Part shown: piece by piece, positions 52,927-60,545 of the stretch
How the letters are laid out: the number at the start of each line of letters is the position of its first letter
How positions within the stretch are numbered: position 1 is the stretch's first letter
Assembly: GCF_014650695.1 (NCBI RefSeq)
Contig: NZ_BMVL01000006.1
Location: 372,001 to 436,000 of the forward strand
Direction: 5' to 3'
DNA from: Streptomyces avidinii
Lineage (GTDB): Bacteria; Actinomycetota; Actinomycetes; Streptomycetales; Streptomycetaceae
Length of the DNA: 64,000 bases
Notes under the pieces: model-generated
Told to the model about the DNA's origin: nothing
Database searches by the model: none
What the model saw: only the letters and a program-made list of their open reading frames with translations
Made by a program: the position numbers and the translations under genes

Positions 52927-54174
52927 TCAGTGACGTAGCCGGGCGGCTGCGGCCAGAATCGGGGTGCTCACGACGGTGGCTGCGGCGCCGAGTGTGGTGT
53001 CGGTGGCCAGGATCCATCGGACGGTCTTCATGGCCAGGGTGAGGACTTCGCTGCCGCGCCGGCGCATGCCGGCCTCGAAATGGTCCACGGCGTCGGTGAG
53101 GGTGGCGGTGCCGTCGGCGGCGGCGCTGACGTGCGTGAGCAGGCTGGCGGCGTCGCGGATGGCCGCGCCCGCTCCCATTCCGGCGGTGGGCGGTGTGGCG
53201 TGGACAGCGTCGCCCAGCGCGGTGATACGACCCGCACGCCACGGCGCGAGATCCTCCGCGCGGGTGGAAGCGGCGTTGAAGCGGAATCCGGCCACGCTGT
53301 GCGGGTCGGCTCGGGCGATGACCTCGAGTGTGTGCTCGGCCCAGCCCCGCTCGAGGAATCGGCCGAGCAGCGCGGCCTTCAGTTCGCCGCCATGCAGGTC
53401 GCGCAGGGAATCGGTGCTGGTGGATTCGGGGAACATGGCGCCCCAGATGTAGGTGGGTCCGGTGGTGACCGACATCCGCAACTCGGGAGCGTCGAGCGCG
53501 GTGTTGCCGACCGGGTCAAGGAAGCCGATGTAGAGCGCTCCTCCGCGCGGGCCGATCGCCAGCCCCGATCGTGGTCCAAGTCGCTGATGCTCGCCCGGGC
53601 CGAGGTCTCGCCGGAGGGTGCGGCCGGAGAATCCGATGATGCCCGCCGGGTTGTTGGTCGGGCCTCCTGCAAGGTGGTGGGCGACTACCGAGTGGGTGCC
53701 GTCCGCGCCCACCACCAGATCCGCTGAGACCGGCGCCCCGTCGGTGAACAGCACTCGGGGCGCGCCGTGGTCATCGTGGCCGACGCCGGACACGTTGCAT
53801 CCCAAGTGCAGGTCATCTCCGGCGGCTTCGGCCAGCAGCATCCGCAGGGTGATCCGGTCGACGTCGATACTTGCACTGTCGCTGAGGTCCGGCCCGTGGC
53901 CCAGCAGCCGGCCGCGGCGATCCCAGAACGCGTCGCGCTCGCGCAGTCGCAGCGCCGAACCCGATGCCAGCAGCCGCTGCATGATCTTCGGTTCCACCAG
54001 ATCTTTTAACGCCAACTGCGCCCGCTCATCCAGGGTGATGTGGTAGCCGCCCGTCGCCGCCACATCGGTGTCCCGGTCGAATACCGCCACCTCAAACCCC
54101 CGGCGACGCAGCCCCGCCCCCAGTGCAAGCCCGCCGATCCCGCCACCCACCACGACTACCCGCATACCCGACAC
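52927..54174 (-). CDS. FAD-dependent aromatic-type monooxygenase
   Basis: 415 residues. GxGxxG dinucleotide-binding motif MRVVVVGGGIGGLALGAGLRRRG at the N-terminus, the DG motif LVVGADGTHSVVAHHL near residue 160, and the second FAD motif RITALGDAVHATPPTAGMGAGAAIRDAASL near 300. This is the PHBH/UbiH-like class that hydroxylates aromatic or polyketide substrates using NAD(P)H. Divergent from a WYL regulator; the 88-base gap holds a long palindrome, so it is probably the regulator's target. The tail may be an additional membrane-associated helix. Confidence 0.92.
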   Translation of the reverse strand: MSGMRVVVVGGGIGGLALGAGLRRRGFEVAVFDRDTDVAATGGYHITLDERAQLALKDLVEPKIMQRLLASGSALRLRERDAFWDRRGRLLGHGPDLSDSASIDVDRITLRMLLAEAAGDDLHLGCNVSGVGHDDHGAPRVLFTDGAPVSADLVVGADGTHSVVAHHLAGGPTNNPAGIIGFSGRTLRRDLGPGEHQRLGPRSGLAIGPRGGALYIGFLDPVGNTALDAPELRMSVTTGPTYIWGAMFPESTSTDSLRDLHGGELKAALLGRFLERGWAEHTLEVIARADPHSVAGFRFNAASTRAEDLAPWRAGRITALGDAVHATPPTAGMGAGAAIRDAASLLTHVSAAADGTATLTDAVDHFEAGMRRRGSEVLTLAMKTVRWILATDTTLGAAATVVSTPILAAAARLRH

Positions 54175-54216
54175 CGCCCTTTCCGCCGCCGCTCACTGAA
54201 CAGAGCCCACCCTGAC

Positions 54217-54249
54217 ACCGGTAGTGGACACCGAGTGGCCACTACCGGT
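54217..54249. promoter_or_regulatory. palindromic operator between the monooxygenase and its regulator
   Basis: ACCGGTAGTGG at 54217-54227 and its exact complement CCACTACCGGT at 54239-54249. Centres are 22 bases apart, two helical turns, as expected for a dimeric regulator bound to one DNA face. It lies in the shared promoter region. Confidence 0.75.
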
Positions 54250-54261
54250 CATGATGGGACG

Positions 54262-55278
54262 ATGGCGAACACCTCACACCGGGCGTTGCGGCTGTTGTCT
54301 CTGCTCGGATCAGGACGGCTGTGGTCGCTGCGCGAGCTCGCCACCCGGCTCGGGACCAGCGAACGCACTGCCCGCCGCGACATCGAAACCTTGCGCGCGC
54401 TCGACTACCCGATCGCTACCGTCCACGGCCCCGACGGCGGCTACCGGCTCGGAGCCGGGCGAACCCTGCCGCCGTTGCTGTTCGACCACGACCAGGCCCT
54501 CGCGGTCGCGGTGGCCCTGCAGACCGCGCCAAGCACGATGTTCGGCCTGAGGGACGACGCGGCGCGGGCACTGGCGGCTCTGCACCAGGTCATGCCCCCT
54601 GCGCTGCGGGCATCCATGGAATCCCTGCGCCTGACTCGGCTGCAGAACTATTGGGAGTTCCCCGCGCCCCCCATCGACCCGGCCGCCCTCACCGCCGTCG
54701 GAACCGCGGTACGCCACCGCCACCTACTCGTCACCGAGACACTGCGTCCCGACGGCACACGCCCCGAACCCAGTGACCCCGACTACCTGCCCGCCCACCG
54801 CATTGAGCCACACCACCTGGTCTTCTGGGCCGCCCGGTGGTATCTGGTCGCCTACGACCTCACCGACAATGAATGGCGAGTGCGCCGCGTCGATCGACTG
54901 CACCCCCGCCCCACCACGCAGTGCTTCGCCGCCCGCGCGCTTCCCCACCCCGACCTCGCCCACTTCGTGATGAGCACCCATGACCGCGGCGACACCCCCG
55001 CCGTCTGGCAATGCAACGGCACCGCCCGGCTCAACCTGCCCGCTCACATCGTGGCCCGCTGGGCACCGGGCGGGTCCGTCGTGGAACACCTCGACGCCGA
55101 CTACTGTCGGCTCACTCTCGGCGCCTGGTCCTGGGCCGGCATCGCCGGCATCCTCGCCACCTTCGACACCGAACTCACCGACCTCCACCCACCCGAACTC
55201 GTCCACGCATGCCGCCGTCTCACACGCCGATGGGCCACCATTGCCGACACCGAGAACCTCGGTCCTTCTCATAAATGA
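54262..55278 (+). CDS. WYL-domain transcriptional regulator
   Basis: 338 residues from the ATG at 54262. N-terminal DeoR/HTH_11-type helix-turn-helix (LRELATRLGTSERTARRDIETLRALDYPIATVHGPDGGYRLGAG), then a WYL domain with PHHLVFWAARWYLVAYDLTDNEWRVRRVDRL and a C-terminal extension. WYL domains sense nucleotides or other ligands. Divergently placed to the FAD monooxygenase, it likely represses both through the palindrome between them. Confidence 0.93.
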   Translation: MANTSHRALRLLSLLGSGRLWSLRELATRLGTSERTARRDIETLRALDYPIATVHGPDGGYRLGAGRTLPPLLFDHDQALAVAVALQTAPSTMFGLRDDAARALAALHQVMPPALRASMESLRLTRLQNYWEFPAPPIDPAALTAVGTAVRHRHLLVTETLRPDGTRPEPSDPDYLPAHRIEPHHLVFWAARWYLVAYDLTDNEWRVRRVDRLHPRPTTQCFAARALPHPDLAHFVMSTHDRGDTPAVWQCNGTARLNLPAHIVARWAPGGSVVEHLDADYCRLTLGAWSWAGIAGILATFDTELTDLHPPELVHACRRLTRRWATIADTENLGPSHK

Positions 55279-55469
55279 GTGGTTCCGAGAGACCACGCCC
55301 CTCGGGGAACCGTGTCCGGTACCTCAGGGACATTCACGCCCGGGTGCATCTCACCGACGTGATCCCCCAGGCCCGAGCCATCGCCAGGTCCTGCCGCCCG
55401 CCCTCGAGGACGAGTTCACCGAGGGCTCCGCACTACACGCACCGGGCGTACGTCACCGCGCCTGGGGTG

Positions 55470-55870
55470 CGCATCCGCCATGGAGGATCGAGTTGACCGG
55501 GACGCCCTCCCTCGGCCGGGGGAGACCTCGCCAGCGGTGCGGCGGCGGATCACAGTGTGGAGCATGTCGTCGGTGATGACGGGCGGGCGGTCGCCGTGCT
55601 TGCCCCTTGCGGGCGGCGGTGTCGAGTTCTTCGAGGGTGGACTCGCGGATGTTCTCCCGCTCGGTCTCTGCCATCGCGGCGACGAACGCGAACCGCAGCC
55701 GGCCCGGTCCGCTCGGGTCGTGCATTCCGGGCAGGGGTCCGGCGAGCCGTCCCGGCGGCACCACGATCTCCACCTTCGCCGCCGACCCCGCCTCCTCCCG
55801 CCGGGCCTCCATCTGGCGCCATGCCGCGTCCAGGCCGCAGGTCAGGCCGTCCAGGTGCTGCTCGATGGGC
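55470..55870 (-). pseudogene. serine-recombinase (resolvase) fragment with frameshift
   Basis: Reads KVEIVVPPGRLAGPLPGMHDPSGPGRLRFAFVAAMAETERENIRESTLEELDTAARKG in one frame and then, after one extra G in the GGGG near 55608, KHGDRPPVITDDMLHTVIRRRTAGE in another. This is the middle and hinge region of a small serine recombinase, including the E-R-x-x-I-R-E-x-T helix. The catalytic serine end is gone. Confidence 0.7.
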
Positions 55871-56160
55871 TCGGTCAGGCTCAGGCCGGCCAGCACGTCC
55901 TCGCGCACCGCCTCCCACCGAGCGCCGTCCAGCAGCCGGGCCCTCGGATCCGACGACCCTTGCCCGCCGGGGCTGCCACGAGGAGCAGCGGCGCTGCGGT
56001 CGTCTTCTCCTCTGTGATCAACACACCAGCACCGTCAGCACGTCCCCAACGCGGTCCTACAAAGCCCCGGATCGCGACCGGACCGGACTTCTGCGGTTCC
56101 GCCGGACCATCGCCGCCGTTCCGTGCCCCGGGCAGCCAGGAGCGTGGAATAGTGCGGGCC

Positions 56161-56550
56161 ATGACGGACGATCTCGTGGTGTTCGTCCCCGGAATATTCG
56201 GCAGCGAGCTGGTCGACGCATCGGGGCGGGCGGTGTGGGGGTTACGGAACTGGGCGGCCCTGGCATTCTTACGGAAGCGAGGACTGCCCGCACTGCCGTC
56301 CGGGCTGGGTGACGGCGCGCCCGGGGACGGTATCCGGCCCGGCCGACTCATGGTGGCCCCATGGCCTGCCTTCGGGCTACTTCCAAGCCCGTACGACCAG
56401 CTCCACAGGCGTCTGGGGAAGCAGTTCGGCAACGGGGTCCGGTACTTCACCTACGACTGGCGGCTCTCCCACCGGCACAGCGCACGGCTGTTGGCCGAGG
56501 CGGTCGAGCGCTGGCTGGCGCAGTGGCGGCGGGCGGGGCACCCGGGGGCC
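56161..56550 (+). pseudogene. N-terminal fragment of an LCAT-like esterase
   Basis: MTDDLVVFVPGIFGSELVDASGRAVWGLRNW opens like lecithin:cholesterol-acyltransferase-type hydrolases. PWPAFGLLPSPYDQLHRRLGKQFGNGVRYFTYDWRLSHRHSARLLAEAVERWLAQWR continues to just before the nucleophile elbow. It then joins CHAT-domain text at about 56547, so the catalytic serine region is missing. Confidence 0.7.
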
Positions 56551-56688
56551 GCCTCCACGAGGACGTCCTCCAGCTCGACGACCCGATCGACCGGGCCGCC
56601 GCCATCCAGCTGCGCAGCCTGCGCCCGCACCATCCGCTGGTGTTCTTCAACGCGTGCCGCAGTGCCGGGGATCCTCGTCCCCGGTCCC
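56547..56688 (+). pseudogene. CHAT-domain (caspase-like) fragment
   Basis: EDVLQLDDPIDRAAAIQLRSLRPHHPLVFFNACRSAGDPRP, containing NACRSAG with the catalytic cysteine of CHAT proteases. About 45 residues remain, in a different frame from the LCAT fragment it follows. Confidence 0.6.
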
Positions 56689-56689
56689 G

Positions 56690-56900
56690 GTCCCCGCTGG
56701 AGGCGGTCGTGGCGCGGATCGTGCGGCCGTCTGCGAGGACGACGACGGCGGAGTCGTACGGGTGGTCGAGGGCGGCGACCAGGTAGCCCTGGCTGGCCAG
56801 CTCCTCCGCCCAGGCGGCTGCACCTCCCAGGCCCGGTCGTCGACCGGTAGCCAGCCGAACAGCAGGCGCATGTCCGCGATGCTGCGCGTGGATGGGAGCT
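56690..56900 (-). pseudogene. fragment of a PAF-acetylhydrolase-like alpha/beta hydrolase
   Basis: Minus-strand frames give LLFGWLPVDDRAWEVQ, then, shifted by one base, AAAWAEELASQGYLVAALDHPYDSAVVVLADGRTI. The latter is the segment before the catalytic serine in bacterial PAF-AH-like hydrolases. It is opposed to the CHAT scrap. Confidence 0.5.
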
Positions 56901-57021
56901 GTCCCACGCCTCGGCGGCGCCGGAACTTTTCCGGTTCCTGGCCCTCTCGCCGCCAACCTCCAGCGGTGGCACCATGAGCCCAGACGGTGCCGACGCTCGG
57001 TACCGATTTCCTGGGGTCAAC

Positions 57022-57876
57022 ATGAACATTCGGCTCCCACTCGCCCGACTCACCCACTTCTTCGTGACAGCCGCGTTGGGTGCGCTGACCGCCTGCGGTG
57101 GCTCCAGCGGGCAATCGCCCCCGCAGGAATCCCCGTCCGTCGTGCCGGGCACGTCCTCGGCGCTCTCCCCGGCTCCGACCGCACCCAGCACGCCCGGTAC
57201 CACCCCCGGTACGCCCGCACCGACTACCTTCGGGCCCGACGGCGGCATGCCGCCCCTCGGCTCGGCGCTCCTGCAGCCCGTGTGGCCGTTCCCCACGCTC
57301 GCCCAAGCCCAGGCATGGCAAAGGGAATTCCGCTCCGGGGGCCACCAGCCCTGGCATCTCGACCCGGAGCAGACCGCTCTCTCCTTCACCCAGGGCTACC
57401 TCGGCTTCAAGGATGTCGGCCGAGTCTCCTCGCGCACCGTCACTGGCCGCGAGGCCCGGATCGGCGTGGGCCTGAGCCTGCCCCCGGGCACCGAGGGTTA
57501 CAGGAGCACGGTCGCGGTCATCCACCTCGTACGGTACGGCGCCGACCCGGACGCCCCGTGGGAGGTCGTGGGCACCGACGACACGACGTTTTCGCTGACC
57601 ACGCCCGCTTACGGATCGGTCGTGCGCTCCCCGGTGCGGACCGGCGGCCGGATCAGCGGTGTGGACGAGAGCATCCGCATGGACGTGCGCCAGCCCTCGT
57701 CCACGGCCCCGATCGGCACCTCCTGCTGCATTCCGGCCGGCGGAAGCGCGCAACCCTGGAATGCGACCGTATCGTTCACCGGCGCCCGTGACCCGGTCCT
57801 GACCATCGTCGCGTCCACCGGCGGGCACATCTCCGATGTAGAGCGCTTCACGGTCACGGCGGTGCGAACCGGCTGA
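57022..57876 (+). CDS. lipoprotein of unknown function
   Basis: 284 residues from the ATG at 57022. Lipoprotein signal ending LGALTACGGS, a 50-residue Ser/Pro/Thr linker, then a domain with FPTLAQAQAWQREFRSGGHQPWHLDPEQTALSFTQGYLGFKDVGRV, a mid-section typical of conserved actinobacterial extracytoplasmic proteins, and an Ig-like C-terminal half (RISGVDESIRMDVRQPSS, ILTIVAS-type strands). Likely a cell-envelope protein. Confidence 0.75.
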   Translation: MNIRLPLARLTHFFVTAALGALTACGGSSGQSPPQESPSVVPGTSSALSPAPTAPSTPGTTPGTPAPTTFGPDGGMPPLGSALLQPVWPFPTLAQAQAWQREFRSGGHQPWHLDPEQTALSFTQGYLGFKDVGRVSSRTVTGREARIGVGLSLPPGTEGYRSTVAVIHLVRYGADPDAPWEVVGTDDTTFSLTTPAYGSVVRSPVRTGGRISGVDESIRMDVRQPSSTAPIGTSCCIPAGGSAQPWNATVSFTGARDPVLTIVASTGGHISDVERFTVTAVRTG

Positions 57877-58400
57877 CGCGGGACGCGAGCGGGCCGGTTT
57901 CCCGGTCGGGGGCCGGGCCGGGCCGCTCGCAGAGCGGATGGTCGCCGAGGGCCGGAGAGCGAACCGAGTCGCCTGTCTCGGACTCCTTGGAGCGATCACC
58001 GTTGAGCGGCGCTCCGTCTGGTCCCCGCCAGTCCCCACTGGTGCTTGGGGGCCACTCGGCTGCGGGCCGGGCCCTGCCCGCGTTGGCCGGGCTCAGTGGG
58101 CGGCTCCGGGGTTGCCATTGATGCCGGGCTTGCGAGCGTTGACGTCGATCTGGGCGCTGCCGGGGCCGGCTGTTCCGCCGGTTCCGGTGGCCTTGTCGTT
58201 GCCGAGGTCGGAGGTCACCGTGGCGGTGCTGCCGGTTCCGCTGATAACGCCGCGTCCGGTGACACTCCGCCGGACTCGCCCGGCCCCAGGACCAGGACCC
58301 GGTACTGCGCCCACCCCGGTGCTGCCGGAACCCTGCCCTTGAGGCAGGCCACAGACTCCGTACGCGCCGAAGACGCGGCCCGCGCCAACACGGACGGTCA
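57877..58400. other. intergenic stretch without a supported gene
   Basis: Between the lipoprotein and the kelch-like remnant. Frames on both strands are Gly/Pro/Arg-rich and lack ribosome sites; I see no gene and no clear repeat. Confidence 0.5.
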
Positions 58401-59253
58401 ATGCGTGGTCGCCGCACGGCACGGTCGCCGAGGTGCACGTGCGCGGCCCCGATGGGCTGGCCCTCAGCCTCGGCCCCGAGCAGTACCTACGCCTGGAGGT
58501 CTGCTACGGCATCCGTCCCGACGGCACCGCCCACCACCTCGGCCTCGATCTGCGCGAAGGTGGGGCCGACCGGCTCACCACCGTGATCTCCACGCTGGAC
58601 ACGGCGGCGGTGAACTTCAACGCCGTCGTCATCACGCCCAACGGGTGGACCTCAGCAGGCACCAACTGCGGGCCGGCCGGATCGACTTCCGCTTCGACGA
58701 CTTCGCCGGCCCCGGCGGCCAGGACTTCTCCAACATCAGCTACATCATCCTCGTCTTCCCGACCGGCGGTGCTCTGACACTGGAGAGCATCGAGACGCGC
58801 CGCCGCCTCCCCCTGGACCAGGCGCTCTTGCGCTGGCACCCCACCACGCCCGAAACCGCCAAGCTCGCCGTTCACGCCGGACTCGTCCGACCCGGCCGGA
58901 TCGTGTTCTTCAGGGGAGACGAGCACGACCCGGGCCGGCATTTCCTCGGCAGGACCGACCTCGCCCAGATCGACAGCACCCGTGTCTACGACTGCACGAC
59001 CGGGGCGATCGAGCGCATACCCTCCCCTGAGGTCGCCGCGGGACAGCCCCCGGCCGACCTGTTCTGCTGCGGTCACGCCCAACTGGCCGACGGCCGACTT
59101 CTCGTGGCCGGCGGGACCGGGGGCAGCCGGGCGACCGCGCTCGACGCGCTCGCGCGGCCCGGCACGACAGCGTGCACCGTGTGCGACGCGGCCGAGGCTT
59201 TGCTGCCGATCCTCGCCCACGGCCAGGGCGACGTGCCGGGCCACGGCGACTGA
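58400..59253 (+). pseudogene. truncated galactose-oxidase/kelch-like protein
   Basis: First frame: EVHVRGPDGLALSLGPEQYLRLEVCYGIRPDGTAHHLGLDLREGG to GWTSAGTN. After loss of one C near 58663-58670 the next frame continues LRAGRIDFRFDDFAGPGGQDFSNISYIILVFPTGG, then ETAKLAVHAGLVRPGRIVFFRGDEHDPG and the kelch-like CCGHAQLADGRLLVAGGT. After that the text degenerates. The N-terminal part of a Streptomyces glyoxal/galactose-oxidase-like beta-propeller protein remains; the rest is gone. Confidence 0.6.
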
Positions 59254-59260
59254 TCACGGG

Positions 59261-60208
59261 TCAGCTCCAGTCGAACCTGTCCCGGTGTCCGGCCAGCCAG
59301 GTCGCGAAATCCTGGAGGGCCGGGTTGAGGGCGCGGACGGCATCCAGGTCGCGGGCGCCGGTGAAGCGGGTCTCGCAGTCGGCGTAGAACTGGAACATGT
59401 TGCTGACCTCGTCGGCGCCGGGGAATCCGAGGTCGCGGTAGGCGTCCGGGGTCAGCGGTCGGTAGCGCACGGGCCGGCCGAGCGACTCGGCGAGCGCGGC
59501 GGCCATGTCGGCGACGGGCAGGTGTTCGCCCGCGATGCTGACGGTCGCTGCGATGAGATCGGTGCCGCGCTTGAAGATGGCGGCCGCGGTCCTGCCGATG
59601 TCCTCCACCCCGATGCCTGACAGCCGGTGCTCGCCCATGGGGAAGATCAGCTCGTACGCGCCGTCCTCGGCGCGCTGCGGGGCGAACACGCCGAACAGGT
59701 TCTCCCAGTAGAAGGTGGTGCGCAGGAAGGTGGTCGGTACGCCGGCGTCCATGAAGTAGTGGTCGGCCTCCGCCTTGCCGTCGAAGTGCGGGACCTTGTA
59801 CGAGCCCTGCAGCGTGGGCATCCGGTCGTCGTCGAGCGGGATGCAGTCGCGGGTGTCCTCAAGGGTGGACCAGATGGCGTGCTGGACCCCCGCGTGCCCG
59901 GCCGCCTGGGCCAGTGCCGCCGCCTGGGCCTGCTCGTGCGCGGCGTCCATGTCCTCCCAGAAGTTGGTCACCAGGTAGGCCGCATAGGCCCCTTCGAAGG
60001 CCGGAGCCAGGCTCGCCTCGTCGTCCATGTCGGCCCGGACCATCTCGGCCCCGAGCCGCTCCAGCTCCCGGGCCCGGTCCGAGTCCGGATCGCGTGTGAC
60101 CGCGCGCACCGAGAAGCCGCTGTCCGGGTCCTCGAGGAGCGCCCGTGCGACCGACCCGCCCTGCTGCCCGGTCGCGCCGAACACCGTCACGGTCTGCTTC
60201 TCGGCCAT
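59261..60208 (-). CDS. NmrA-like NAD(P)-binding protein
   Basis: 315 residues from the ATG at 60208. TVTVFGATGQQGGSVARALLEDP is the Rossmann motif of NmrA-type atypical short-chain dehydrogenases; AAYLVTNFWEDMDAAHEQ and FYWENLFGVFAPQRAEDG are typical of the family. No Tyr-Lys catalytic pair is evident, so it is probably a redox sensor or an isomerase-like reductase rather than a classical dehydrogenase. Monocistronic. Confidence 0.88.
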   Translation of the reverse strand: MAEKQTVTVFGATGQQGGSVARALLEDPDSGFSVRAVTRDPDSDRARELERLGAEMVRADMDDEASLAPAFEGAYAAYLVTNFWEDMDAAHEQAQAAALAQAAGHAGVQHAIWSTLEDTRDCIPLDDDRMPTLQGSYKVPHFDGKAEADHYFMDAGVPTTFLRTTFYWENLFGVFAPQRAEDGAYELIFPMGEHRLSGIGVEDIGRTAAAIFKRGTDLIAATVSIAGEHLPVADMAAALAESLGRPVRYRPLTPDAYRDLGFPGADEVSNMFQFYADCETRFTGARDLDAVRALNPALQDFATWLAGHRDRFDWS

Positions 60209-60458
60209 CTCCGCCACCCGCTCCCGCACACTGCGTCCCGCACCCGCTCGCTCCCGGGCACATTTCGCTACGGAACCTACGGCGACGGGCGGAGCCCGAC
60301 CGGCAGGTACACGCCGACCCCGCCCGTATGGACGTACGCAGGGTACGGATCACCAACCACACGGCAGATCTCCCCCGATGCGGTGAAGGCCTACTGTCTC
60401 AGGGGTGCAGCGGGGCCGTCAGGGGCGCGCTGCGGGTCTTGTGCGGCACGGTGGCGGC

Positions 60459-60545
60459 ATGCGTCGCCGGTACCTTCCCCTGCTCCTTGCCGCGCTCCTC
60501 GCCGCCTCGGGATGCGTCACCGTCCACCCCGTTCCTGCCTCAGCG
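60459..60545 (+). pseudogene. signal-peptide end of a lost lipoprotein
   Basis: MRRRYLPLLLAALLAASGCVTVHPVPASA is a perfect lipoprotein signal. The frame then runs into the complement of the WD40 gene, so only the leader is left. Confidence 0.5.

Noticed and set aside
58093..58422. Gly-rich minus-strand frame (109 residues), collagen-like at first sight
   Set aside because: No Gly-X-Y periodicity, no ribosome site, and it faces the kelch-like remnant.
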